DNA of 64,000 nucleotides from contig JAQTHZ010000001.1 in assembly GCA_029433365.1 (NCBI GenBank), forward strand, positions 1,334,241-1,398,240, read 5' to 3'. How positions within the stretch are numbered: position 1 is the stretch's first letter; every line of letters starts with the position of its first letter. The translations under genes were made by a program, and so were the position numbers. Origin of the DNA: Orbaceae bacterium ESL0721 (GTDB taxonomy: Bacteria; Pseudomonadota; Gammaproteobacteria; Enterobacterales; Orbaceae). Positions 1-8,109 of the stretch are shown piece by piece. Under the pieces are notes generated by a model. It saw nothing but the letters and a program-made list of their open reading frames with translations, did no database searches and had not been told where the DNA came from.

Positions 1-287
1 ATAGTTCAATAATTGCACCTGCCCTCTATTTAGAAGATCAAAATTCTGATTTTTCTAAATCTATTGAAAATGATAACTGGGAAAGTGAAGCAAGTGACAA
101 GCTACATGAGGCAATTTCACAATTAGATGAACGTAGTCAAGATATTATCAATGCCCGTTGGTTAGATGTTGATGATAATAAATCGACCTTACAGGTATTA
201 GCAGACAAATATAATGTCTCTGCAGAGCGTATCCGCCAATTAGAAAAAAATGCAATGAAGAAGTTAAAAGTGGCAATTGAAGCGTAA
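1..287 (+). CDS. rpoH: RNA polymerase sigma-32 factor RpoH, C-terminal part
   Basis: The window opens inside a gene whose reading frame (first full codon at base 3) is open to a TAA at 285-287. About 94 residues are present. They match the end of the heat-shock sigma factor: [15 protein letters not shown] followed by the region 4.2 helix-turn-helix, [17 protein letters not shown], which recognises the -35 element of heat-shock promoters. The last residues are AIEA, as in enterobacterial RpoH. The N-terminal regions 2 and 3 lie outside the window. The next gene, cysE, starts 54 bases downstream on the same strand, with no clear terminator between. Confidence 0.95.
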   Translation, partial: SSIIAPALYLEDQNSDFSKSIENDNWESEASDKLHEAISQLDERSQDIINARWLDVDDNKSTLQVLADKYNVSAERIRQLEKNAMKKLKVAIEA

Positions 288-341
288 ACAGTTATCTCTT
301 AAATATCATTAATAATGTAGATGAAAATATAATAAAAAAAG

Positions 342-1133
342 ATGAGCAAAACAGTTATAAAAGATGATGATCTTTGGCAAACCATTCGTAATGAAGCTAA
401 ACAACTGGCAGCGAGTGAGCCAATCTTAGCTAGTTATTTTCATGCTACATTATTAAATCATGATAAACTTGATGGTGCGCTTGGCTATATCTTATCAAAT
501 AAACTTGCCACTGATGTCATGCCCGCGATCAATATTTGCGAAATAATGCGCCAAGCCTATCAAGCAGACCAAACCATAATTGATTCAGCAGTTATCGACA
601 TTCTGGCAGTCTATAATCGGGATCCGGCAACCAAATATTACTCCTCGCCACTGCTCTACTATAAAGGTTTTTTATCTCTACAAGCTTACCGCATCGCTCA
701 CTGGCTCTGGTGCCAGAACCGTAAACCGTTAGCTATCTTTTTGCAGAGTCAGATAGCAATAGTTTTCGGGGTAGATATTCACCCAGCAGCAATTATTGGT
801 TCAGGTGTTATGTTTGATCATGCAACTGGTATAGTAATTGGTGAAACAGCTGTAATCGAGAATGATGTCTCAATTTTACAATCGGTCACATTAGGTGGTA
901 CGGGTAAAGAGAAGGGTGATGATCGTCATCCAAAAATTCGTGAAGGGGTGATGATAGGTGCTAATGCAACCATATTAGGCAATATTGAGATTGGTAAAGG
1001 TGCCAAAATAGGTGCTGGATCTGTCGTATTAGAATCTGTCCCTAACCATACAACAGTTGCTGGTGTGCCTGCCAAAGTAGTGGGTTGCCCAAATTGTGCT
1101 AAACCATCACTTAATATGGATCAAGATATTTAA
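342..1133 (+). CDS. cysE: Serine O-acetyltransferase CysE
   Basis: Transfers an acetyl group from acetyl-CoA to L-serine, giving O-acetylserine, the carbon skeleton for cysteine. At 263 residues it is slightly shorter than the ~273-residue enteric enzyme. Residues ~1-140 form the helical N-terminal domain (SEPILASYFHATLL, then the YKGFLSLQAYRIAHWLW segment). From VDIHPAAIIG onward comes the left-handed beta-helix made of hexapeptide repeats. The catalytic His lies in FDHATGIVIGE and a second conserved His in DRHPKIREG. The C-terminal tail ends NMDQDI, like the enteric tail that binds cysteine synthase. The ribosome-binding site is weak (an A-run precedes the ATG). It is followed by a strong bidirectional terminator. 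Confidence 0.96.
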   Translation: MSKTVIKDDDLWQTIRNEAKQLAASEPILASYFHATLLNHDKLDGALGYILSNKLATDVMPAINICEIMRQAYQADQTIIDSAVIDILAVYNRDPATKYYSSPLLYYKGFLSLQAYRIAHWLWCQNRKPLAIFLQSQIAIVFGVDIHPAAIIGSGVMFDHATGIVIGETAVIENDVSILQSVTLGGTGKEKGDDRHPKIREGVMIGANATILGNIEIGKGAKIGAGSVVLESVPNHTTVAGVPAKVVGCPNCAKPSLNMDQDI

Positions 1134-1163
1134 TCTTTTTTACCCTCAAAAATTACCTTCATA

Positions 1164-1190
1164 AAAAAACGGGAACTACTCCCGTTTTTT
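1164..1190. terminator. Bidirectional rho-independent terminator between cysE and mscS
   Basis: An 11-bp perfect stem, AAAAAACGGGA, pairs with TCCCGTTTTTT across a 5-base loop (ACTAC). The A-run and T-run at its ends make it usable from both sides, which fits its place between convergent cysE (+) and mscS (-). Confidence 0.9.
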
Positions 1191-1204
1191 AATTATAGAT
1201 AGAT

Positions 1205-2047
1205 TTAATTTTTAATATTGCTATTAACATTAAGATCCATCGTTGGATAAGGAATATTAATCTGATTTTCAGTAAGTAAATCCTTAATATTCTCTAACAA
1301 TTGTGCTCTAACTATATTGTAATTCTCATTCGTTACCCAAACTAAGACTAAAAAATTGATTGAGGATGAGTCCAATAGATCTAATCGAATAGTTGGTTTT
1401 TTGTTTGTAATAATATTATCGGTCTTATTTACTGCTTGATTTAATACCTGACGAACTTTGTTTAAATCAGAGTCATAACCCACATTGACAGTTAAATCAA
1501 TGCGGCGCTCAGGTAAGCGGCTAAAGTTGATAATATTTGTTGAAACAATCTGCCCATTAGGGATGATAACAACCTCATTTGTTGGGGTGATTAAGATTGT
1601 TGAAAAAATTTGGATTGAATCAATTGTCCCTTTTAAGTTACTAATTGTGACTGTTTCACCAACTTTAAATGGACGAAATAGAATAAGTAGCACCCCAGCC
1701 GCAAAATTTGATAAAGAGCCTTGGAGTGCCAGTCCCACTGCTAAACCAGCTGCACCAATTACCGCAACAATTGATGCTGTTTGCACACCTAACTGACCTA
1801 ACACCGCAACCAACGTAATAACCATAATTGCATAGTTAGCCATGGTACTAACAAATTTTACAACAGTTGGATCAACATCACGATGAGATAAAATACGACG
1901 TATTTGACCACTTATAAATTTGCCAATAAATCGACCTAAAATGAAAATAAGTATGGCAAAAAGGAGGTGAATTATATAAGAAAGGATGATTCCATCATAT
2001 TTTTCAAAAAGTGAGACTGTCTTTTCAATAATTTGATCTGATTCCAT
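1205..2047 (-). CDS. mscS: Small-conductance mechanosensitive channel MscS
   Basis: Heptameric inner-membrane channel that opens on hypo-osmotic shock. Two N-terminal membrane helices are followed by the pore helix TM3 with the Gly/Ala pattern GAAGLAVGLALQGSLSN, the beta domain (PFKVGETVTISNLKGTI, IPNGQIVSTNIINFSR) and the alpha/beta domain ending in PYPTMDLN. The frame is open up to an ATG at 2068, but a GAGGAG sequence inside those first codons sits six bases before a second ATG at 2047. That start gives MESDQIIEK, which lines up with the E. coli start (MEDLNVVDS), so I prefer 280 residues from 2047. The gene follows slmA directly and is probably co-transcribed. Confidence 0.93.
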   Translation of the reverse strand: MESDQIIEKTVSLFEKYDGIILSYIIHLLFAILIFILGRFIGKFISGQIRRILSHRDVDPTVVKFVSTMANYAIMVITLVAVLGQLGVQTASIVAVIGAAGLAVGLALQGSLSNFAAGVLLILFRPFKVGETVTISNLKGTIDSIQIFSTILITPTNEVVIIPNGQIVSTNIINFSRLPERRIDLTVNVGYDSDLNKVRQVLNQAVNKTDNIITNKKPTIRLDLLDSSSINFLVLVWVTNENYNIVRAQLLENIKDLLTENQINIPYPTMDLNVNSNIKN

Positions 2048-2069
2048 TAGTATCTCCTCGTTACTCATT

Positions 2070-2657
2070 CTAAATTAACTGATTAGCCAATAAGGACCAT
2101 CGGATATCAAAGTGGGTAGTTGGTAGATGTTTAAAACCTGAACGGCAATAACGTACCATAATACCTTCACAAAAAGCTAATAGTTGACTGGATAATATAC
2201 GCTCATCAGTCATATAAGCTGAGCCTTCGCGGATCTTTCGTTCACGTAGCACCTGCTTAATTTGGGTTTCAATACGTTCAAAAAGTTGACTAATACGATC
2301 TTGTAACTGATCTTGCTCAAACATAAGCGCATGCCCAGTCATAATACGCGTTAAGCCTGGATTTTTTTCGCAGAAGCCTAAAATCAGTGCTAAAATCATC
2401 TTTAAGCGAGTTAGTGTATCAGTCTCGTTTTTTAAAATAAGGTTAATACGAGTAAGTAAAATATCTTCAATATAGGCAATTAAGCTCTCAAACATCTTAG
2501 TTTTACTAGGAAAATGCCGATAAAGTGCCGCTTCTGAAACACCAACTGTGGCTGCTAATTTAGCAGTTGTAATACGGTGATCGCCTTGATCTGATTCGAG
2601 CATTAACGCCAATGCTTGTAAAATATCCTCTTTGCGATTTTTACTTTTACTAATCAC
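2070..2657 (-). CDS. slmA: Nucleoid occlusion factor SlmA (TetR family)
   Basis: A 195-residue TetR-family DNA-binding protein that, when bound to its chromosomal sites, blocks FtsZ assembly over the nucleoid. The N-terminal helix-turn-helix is clear ([20 protein letters not shown], then [13 protein letters not shown]), and the [18 protein letters not shown] and [18 protein letters not shown] segments are the SlmA-specific dimer/FtsZ-binding part. Length is close to the 198 residues of E. coli. It lies 2 bases after dut, in the same coaBC-dut-slmA order as in E. coli, which supports the assignment over a generic TetR regulator. Confidence 0.95.
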   Translation of the reverse strand: MISKSKNRKEDILQALALMLESDQGDHRITTAKLAATVGVSEAALYRHFPSKTKMFESLIAYIEDILLTRINLILKNETDTLTRLKMILALILGFCEKNPGLTRIMTGHALMFEQDQLQDRISQLFERIETQIKQVLRERKIREGSAYMTDERILSSQLLAFCEGIMVRYCRSGFKHLPTTHFDIRWSLLANQLI

Positions 2658-2659
2658 GA

Positions 2660-3118
2660 CTATTTTTTACCTGAATGACCAAAACCACCTTCACCGCGAA
2701 TAGATTCAGGGAACTCATCTACAATTGTAAATTCAGCTTGTACAACAGGAACAATAATTAACTGTGCAATACGATCGCCAACTTCAATTACAAAAGGGGT
2801 TTGACTACGATTCCAGAGTGGGACAAAAAGCTGCCCTTGATAATCAGAATCAATTAATCCAACCAAATTCCCTAAAACAATACCATTTTTAGAGCCTAAA
2901 CCAGAGCGAGGTAAAACTAAAGCGGCTAAAGCGGGGTCAGCAATATGCATAGCGAAACCTGTAGGCGTTAAAATGGTCTCTCCCGGTTTTATTTCTGTTG
3001 TTTTGGTAAACATAGCGCGTAAATCGATACCAGCAGATCCAGCTGTCGCATAAGTTGGTAAAGGGAATTCACTACCTAAACGGTTATCCAAAATTTTAAT
3101 ATCAATTTTTTTGTTCAT
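2660..3118 (-). CDS. dut: Deoxyuridine 5'-triphosphate nucleotidohydrolase
   Basis: Hydrolyses dUTP to dUMP and pyrophosphate, keeping uracil out of DNA and feeding dTMP synthesis. All five trimeric-dUTPase motifs are visible: motif 1 [10 protein letters not shown], motif 2 [10 protein letters not shown], motif 3 [11 protein letters not shown] with the catalytic Asp, motif 4 [11 protein letters not shown], and the C-terminal glycine-rich motif 5 [11 protein letters not shown]. Its 152 residues match the usual length. The start overlaps the end of coaBC by 17 bases (3102-3118), implying translational coupling. The same window encodes uracil-DNA glycosylase (12.75 kb). Confidence 0.97.
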   Translation of the reverse strand: MNKKIDIKILDNRLGSEFPLPTYATAGSAGIDLRAMFTKTTEIKPGETILTPTGFAMHIADPALAALVLPRSGLGSKNGIVLGNLVGLIDSDYQGQLFVPLWNRSQTPFVIEVGDRIAQLIIVPVVQAEFTIVDEFPESIRGEGGFGHSGKK

Positions 3119-4349
3119 TTTTACTCGCTTTATATCGTTTTATGATTTCTATAATTAACTTATTAGCCAACTCCTGCTTATTGGCAAGAGGCAGTGAGCA
3201 CTCTTTGTTACCATTTGCCTCTTCAATACTTCGCCAATAGAGGGTTAAGGCATTTTGATCAGCGTTAAAGCCGATCTGTTTATCTGAAACATCATTAGCA
3301 CAGATAAGATCCAAATTTTTACTGATCAGTTTTTTTAACGCATAATCTTTAACATTGTCAGTCTCAGCGGCAAAACCAACCACAAATGGGCGTTTACTCT
3401 CTAAATTGCTGACTGTCGCGACAATATCGGGATTTTTAACTAAGGTAAGCTGTAACTCATCACTACCATGCTCTTTTTTTATTTTATGAGGCGCAATATT
3501 GACTGCACGGTAATCAGCAACTGCAGCTGTTGAGATAAAAATAGTCGACTGTGTCGCATATTTAAGTGCAACTTCATACATCTCAAGCGCACTCTCAACA
3601 TTAATTCGTTCAACATTATTTGGTGTATCTAAATGGACAGGGCCACTAATTAATGTAACTTTAGCACCCAATTTGGCGGCAGCATTGGCAATGGCAAATC
3701 CCATTTTACCCGAACTATAATTACTAATGTAACGCACTGGATCTAATGCTTCAACAGTTGGGCCAGCGGTAACGGTAATCGTCATACCAGTTAATTCATT
3801 CGATGACGCAAAAAAGTTGTGAATCTCTGCCGTTAGTGCTTCTGGCTCAACCATGCGACCCGCACCCACATCACCGCACGCTTGAACACCACTATCCGGA
3901 CCCCAAATTAAAGTGCCACGACTCGCTAAAATAGCTAAATTATGCGCTGTGGCAGGGGCACGATACATCTGTTGATTCATTGCAGGGGCAATAGCGATAG
4001 GTGCGGATGTAGCTAAACAGAGGGTAGAGAGGAGATCATCAGCAATCCCATGTGCCAATTTAGCAATTATATTGGCGGTTGCGGGGGCAATAAGGACTAA
4101 ATCAGCCCATTTAGCCAGCTCAATATGGCTCATAGAGAGCTCAGCTGCTGGATCAAAAAGTTCAAGAGCTACACGATTAGCAGATACTGCCTGAAGGGTC
4201 ATAGGAGTGACAAAATGGGTGGCTGACTCCGTCATAACCACATGTACTTGCGCCCCTGCTTTTTTTAGAAGACGGATCAGTTCGGGACATTTATAAGCAG
4301 CAATGCCGCCTGTAATACCTAATAAAATTCGTTTACCCGCTAAATGCAT
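3102..4349 (-). CDS. coaBC: Bifunctional phosphopantothenoylcysteine decarboxylase / phosphopantothenate-cysteine ligase
   Basis: Two consecutive steps of coenzyme A synthesis: ligation of cysteine to phosphopantothenate (CoaB) and FMN-dependent decarboxylation (CoaC). The N-terminal CoaC half shows [35 protein letters not shown] with the active-site His, the PAMNQQM motif with catalytic Asn, and [14 protein letters not shown] with the active-site Cys. The CoaB half begins near residue 190 ([19 protein letters not shown]) and includes KIKKEHG and [11 protein letters not shown]. At 415 residues it is near the E. coli length of 406. It heads the coaBC-dut-slmA cluster. recN lies upstream on the same strand, 94 bases away. 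The other CoA gene here, coaD, is separate at 11.9 kb. Confidence 0.96.
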   Translation of the reverse strand: MHLAGKRILLGITGGIAAYKCPELIRLLKKAGAQVHVVMTESATHFVTPMTLQAVSANRVALELFDPAAELSMSHIELAKWADLVLIAPATANIIAKLAHGIADDLLSTLCLATSAPIAIAPAMNQQMYRAPATAHNLAILASRGTLIWGPDSGVQACGDVGAGRMVEPEALTAEIHNFFASSNELTGMTITVTAGPTVEALDPVRYISNYSSGKMGFAIANAAAKLGAKVTLISGPVHLDTPNNVERINVESALEMYEVALKYATQSTIFISTAAVADYRAVNIAPHKIKKEHGSDELQLTLVKNPDIVATVSNLESKRPFVVGFAAETDNVKDYALKKLISKNLDLICANDVSDKQIGFNADQNALTLYWRSIEEANGNKECSLPLANKQELANKLIIEIIKRYKASKNEQKN

Positions 4350-4443
4350 AGTCCTCTTCTCACTACTATTTTCACACTGCTATTTTAGTAATAGGGCGCT
4401 ATATTACCACAATTAAATTAGATAAGTCATTTCAATGATAAGC

Positions 4444-6105
4444 TTACATTATCAACAACTCCTTTGCATTTGCTAAAGTATTTTCGGTTATCTTATCACC
4501 ACCTAAAAGGCGGGCTAACTCATTTAAACGACCTTGCTGATTGAGGAGTTGCATACTGGTACTAGTCTGTTTACCTTGCGTCTCCTTACTGACTACATAG
4601 TGCTGATGAGCATTACCTGCCACTTGGGGGAGATGCGTCACGGTAATAACTTGGGTCGACTCACCAAGCCGGCGCAATAGATTGCCTACTTTAGCTGCGG
4701 TTGGTCCACTAATGCCGACATCAATTTCATCAAAAATAAGTGCGGGTGTATCCATTTTCTGTGCTGTTAATACCTGAATAGCTAACGCAATACGGGAGAG
4801 CTCACCACCAGATGCCACTTTTATCAGCGGTTGTAATGTTTGACCCGCATTAGCACTGACCAAAAAGGTGAGGCGATCAGCACCATCTTCGCTCAATCTA
4901 TTTTCATCATACTCAATATCAATAGCAAAAAGGCCATTTGGCATAGAGAGATCTTTTATACTCGCTGTAATAGCTTTAGCTAATGTTTTAGTCACAGATA
5001 GCCGTTTTTGATGCAGCTTTTCGGCAATTACTAAGGCGAGTTGGTGCTGTTTATCAATCTCCTCTTTCAGTTGCTCACATTGCTCATCTTGCCCATTTAT
5101 CTGCTTAAATTCAGCTAATAACTGTTGATGTAAAGTGGGTAACTCCTCAGGCAAGACATGATGTTTGCGCGCTAAGGCAATCTGTTTTGATAGTCGCTGT
5201 TCAAGCTGCATCACGCGAGCAGGATCTAACTCTAAATTGTCGACATAGTTGCGCAGCTCATAACTTGCCTCTTGGATCTGAACTGATGCTTCATCTAACA
5301 TCTTATATACATCATTTAGCCGTGGCTCTAAATCGACTAACTCACTCAAACTATTTTTAGCACTATTTAATAGATTACTTACCGTATACTCTTCAGCTTC
5401 ATCTAATAACAAAATAGCTTGCTGGCTATTGCTGATCAACTGTTCACTATTTGCAAGGCGCTTATACTCCTCTTCAATCTGCTCATACTCACCCAAAATT
5501 GGCGAAAATTCATTAAGCTCTTTAAGTTGATATTGCAGTAGTTCAAGATGAGCTGCACGTGCCGCTTTTTCGGTTTGATATTGTTGATAACGTTTAGTCG
5601 CCTCTCGCCAACTATTATAGGCGCTACTCATTTTAGCGAGTAGAAGTGGCTCATTCATATAGTGGTTGACTAAAATCTGTTGATGATCACTACGTAATAG
5701 GCGCTGATGTTCATGTTGCCCATGAATCTGAATCAACATCTGACCGATATCTTTAAGTTGTGAGACGGGGACAGAACGCCCATTAATAAAGGCTTTAGAA
5801 CGACCATCTTGATTAATGACACGACGCAAAATACACTCATTACCCTCATCGAGTTGATTCTCTTTTAACCAAATTAATGCGGTTGGCGTATCATCTAATA
5901 AAAAACTGGCTGAAACATCTGCCCGCTCAGCACCATGCCGAATAGCAGAAGCATCCGAACGGTTGCCTAAACAGAGCCCTAAAGCATCAATCGCAATTGA
6001 TTTACCTGCACCTGTTTCGCCGGTAATTGCAGTCATTCCAGTGGTAAAATCGACCAGAAGTTGATCGACAATAGCAAAATTATTGATAGTTAATTGTGTG
6101 ATCAT
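4444..6105 (-). CDS. recN: DNA repair protein RecN
   Basis: An SMC-like ATPase acting in double-strand-break repair with RecA. The 553 residues equal the E. coli length. The Walker A motif is [15 protein letters not shown] near residue 30; a long coiled-coil middle (roughly residues 160-365) contains many Leu/Glu/Gln heptads; the ABC signature region is [15 protein letters not shown]; Walker B is [13 protein letters not shown]; and the terminal [14 protein letters not shown] segment is typical of RecN. The upstream 306-bp gap probably carries its promoter; I did not identify a convincing LexA box. Confidence 0.96.
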   Translation of the reverse strand: MITQLTINNFAIVDQLLVDFTTGMTAITGETGAGKSIAIDALGLCLGNRSDASAIRHGAERADVSASFLLDDTPTALIWLKENQLDEGNECILRRVINQDGRSKAFINGRSVPVSQLKDIGQMLIQIHGQHEHQRLLRSDHQQILVNHYMNEPLLLAKMSSAYNSWREATKRYQQYQTEKAARAAHLELLQYQLKELNEFSPILGEYEQIEEEYKRLANSEQLISNSQQAILLLDEAEEYTVSNLLNSAKNSLSELVDLEPRLNDVYKMLDEASVQIQEASYELRNYVDNLELDPARVMQLEQRLSKQIALARKHHVLPEELPTLHQQLLAEFKQINGQDEQCEQLKEEIDKQHQLALVIAEKLHQKRLSVTKTLAKAITASIKDLSMPNGLFAIDIEYDENRLSEDGADRLTFLVSANAGQTLQPLIKVASGGELSRIALAIQVLTAQKMDTPALIFDEIDVGISGPTAAKVGNLLRRLGESTQVITVTHLPQVAGNAHQHYVVSKETQGKQTSTSMQLLNQQGRLNELARLLGGDKITENTLANAKELLIM

Positions 6106-6423
6106 GATGAAATTATCGTCGAGTAAACGGAGCCAACAAGTATAACAGTAAAAATACTGTAAATAAATACAGTTTATAAAATTTAGGCAATGCTAAACTA
6201 TTGGGTCATCTCTCTCTTAACTGTAGAATTTTTGTAAAAATGTTTTAGGGTTTAACCTAGTTTATAGCCCGTTTTCATAGCAAAATAATATAAATTAATA
6301 GAGTATGCGATAATGGTCTGACTGTTGTTATAAGACAAAATAATTTATTCAAAAATAGGTTGTTCTGTTATTATATTTACCAATTAATCTCATTATCTAT
6401 AAAACAAAACTGTGAACGGTAAT
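6106..6423. other. Divergent intergenic region, recN / glycosyltransferase gene
   Basis: About 300 A/T-rich bases between divergent genes, presumably holding both promoters. It contains one copy of a recurrent motif, AAAAATGTTTTAGGGTTTAA (around 6236-6255), which recurs almost exactly before ung. No small ORF with a good ribosome-binding site is visible. Confidence 0.5.
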
Positions 6424-7503
6424 ATGAAAATTCTGTTTGGGGTACAAGGAACCGGTAATGGTCATATCAGCCGTTGCCGCACGCTAGCTAAAGCATTAGC
6501 CAAAACGGGCGCTGATGTTGACTATATTTTGAGCGGTCGTGATCCCAAAGACTATTTTGATATGGCAGCATTTGGTGATTACAAAACGTTTCGCGGTATT
6601 AGCTTTGGCACCCTTAACGGCAAAATCAATCTACGTAAAACAATTCAACGTATCCGCGCTTTTCGCTTAATCAAAGATGTCCATGATCTCGATCTATCAG
6701 AGTATGATTGCATTATTAGTGATTTTGAACCGGTCAGTGCTTGGGCTGCCCACAATCAACATCGCAACTGTTTAGGCATTAGTAATCAGGTTGTCAGCCA
6801 ATATTTAAAACCAAAAGAGTATGGATTAATCGCCAATGTGATTATGAAATATTATGCACCTGTAACCTGCCCAATTGGTCTGCACTGGTTCCATTTTGGG
6901 CATAAATTACTTCCACCAATGATTGATCCCTTAGAGAGTGCAAAGCAGCAAGAGGATAATATTGTCGTCTATCTCCCTTTTGAGTCGTTAGATGAGATAA
7001 TTTCGCTCCTATCACCTTTTAAAGCGCACCATTTTGACTGCTTCCATCCTGCGATTAAGCAGGAAGAGGAGCGCGGCAATATCACCTTAAAGCCGCTATC
7101 ACGTGACAGTTTTACCCAAACATTGACGCGCTGTTCAGGTATCATTGCCAATACTGGATTTGCACTTATCTCTGAGGCATTGGTTTTGGGTAAAAAGATC
7201 TTAACCAAACCGGTAGCGGGGCAGTTTGAGCAGATCTACAATGCCAGTTGCCTTGATCAGCTCAATATGGCAACAGTGATGGATAATTTAGATGCTGATA
7301 AGCTCAAACAGTGGCTAGAGTTACCATCAGTCGATCCTATCATCTATCCTGATGTGGCGACCGAACTTGCCAACTGGATCACCGAAGGGCAGACGGAGTC
7401 GTTACTCTCATTAAGCAAACGGTTATGGCAGCAGACACACTTTCCGGATCATGTTAATAACCGTTTAAAATCATTAGGTTATGTTGTTGACCAGTCAAAT
7501 TAA
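6424..7503 (+). CDS. MJ1255/VC2487-type glycosyltransferase
   Basis: About 359 residues. The N-terminus MKILFGVQGTGNGHISR is the nucleotide-binding loop of GT-B-fold glycosyltransferases like MurG and UDP-glucuronosyltransferases. The C-terminal half has IIANTGFALISEALVLGKK followed by P(V)AGQFEQIYNA, the donor-sugar binding pattern. I recognise the family (named after MJ1255 and VC2487) but not the acceptor, so no specific product is claimed. The frame is open from a GTG at 6412, but the ATG at 6424 starts exactly at the conserved MKILFGVQG, so I prefer it; neither has a strong ribosome-binding site. folA follows 21 bases later on the same strand. Confidence 0.8.
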   Translation: MKILFGVQGTGNGHISRCRTLAKALAKTGADVDYILSGRDPKDYFDMAAFGDYKTFRGISFGTLNGKINLRKTIQRIRAFRLIKDVHDLDLSEYDCIISDFEPVSAWAAHNQHRNCLGISNQVVSQYLKPKEYGLIANVIMKYYAPVTCPIGLHWFHFGHKLLPPMIDPLESAKQQEDNIVVYLPFESLDEIISLLSPFKAHHFDCFHPAIKQEEERGNITLKPLSRDSFTQTLTRCSGIIANTGFALISEALVLGKKILTKPVAGQFEQIYNASCLDQLNMATVMDNLDADKLKQWLELPSVDPIIYPDVATELANWITEGQTESLLSLSKRLWQQTHFPDHVNNRLKSLGYVVDQSN

Positions 7504-7524
7504 TTTGTTATTTAAGGTATATCG

Positions 7525-8052
7525 ATGACTCTCTCTATAATAGTTGCAATGGCGCACAATCGTGTTATTGGTCTTCAAGGTCAGATGCCATGGTATCTAC
7601 CCGCTGATTTAGCGTGGTTTAAGCGTAATACCGTTAATAAACCGGTTATTATGGGGCGTAAAACCTTTGAATCCATTGGCAGACCGCTACCAAATCGAGA
7701 GAATATCGTTATTAGTCGGAATGTTGAACAGTTTCAAAATAGAGATCAGTTACAAAATAGTGATCGGTTGCAAAATAGTACAACTCTTATCTGGGTAGAT
7801 TCCCTTGATAAAGCGATAGCAATAACCAAACACCATGCGGAAGCTTTTATTATCGGTGGTGGCAACATCTATCAACAGGCAATGCCTTTAGTTGATCGAC
7901 TCTATCTAACTCATATTGATGCAGAGTTACAAGGTGACACCTATTTCCCTGAATATCACCCTGAAAAATGGCAGTTAACCTACCAAGAAGATCATCAAGC
8001 AGACGAGAAAAATCCCTATCCCTACCGCTTTGAGATCTTAGATAAAATTTAA
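7525..8052 (+). CDS. folA: Dihydrofolate reductase, with a repeat-coded loop insertion
   Basis: Reduces dihydrofolate to tetrahydrofolate with NADPH; the target of trimethoprim. Conserved features are MPWYLPADLAWFKRNT with the active-site Asp (D in PADLAWF), the NADPH-binding VIMGRKTFESIGRPLP, AFIIGGGNIYQQAMP and LYLTHIDAELQGDTYFPEY. It has 175 residues against ~159 in E. coli. The excess is an insertion of about 18 residues near positions 69-86, coded by three 18-bp repeats, in the loop that follows IVISRN. It does not touch the conserved active-site segments, so activity is likely kept. A good AAGG ribosome-binding site precedes the ATG. Confidence 0.96.
   Translation: MTLSIIVAMAHNRVIGLQGQMPWYLPADLAWFKRNTVNKPVIMGRKTFESIGRPLPNRENIVISRNVEQFQNRDQLQNSDRLQNSTTLIWVDSLDKAIAITKHHAEAFIIGGGNIYQQAMPLVDRLYLTHIDAELQGDTYFPEYHPEKWQLTYQEDHQADEKNPYPYRFEILDKI
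7729..7782 (+). repeat. Three 18-bp tandem repeats inside folA
   Basis: Three consecutive 18-base units (7729-7746, 7747-7764, 7765-7782) share the core CAAAATAG and encode QFQNRD, QLQNSD and RLQNST. The length is a multiple of three, so the frame is kept. The units have diverged from each other by several bases, which argues for an old, real duplication and not a recent sequencing artefact. Confidence 0.9.
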
Positions 8053-8109
8053 ATAAGAGTTAAAAAAGTTAAAAAGAGTTTTAATAGAGGTTAGAAAGGA
8101 GTTGCTCTC

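Noticed and set aside
1485-1796. Plus-strand 103-codon frame opposite mscS
   Set aside because: Shadow of mscS, no family resemblance.
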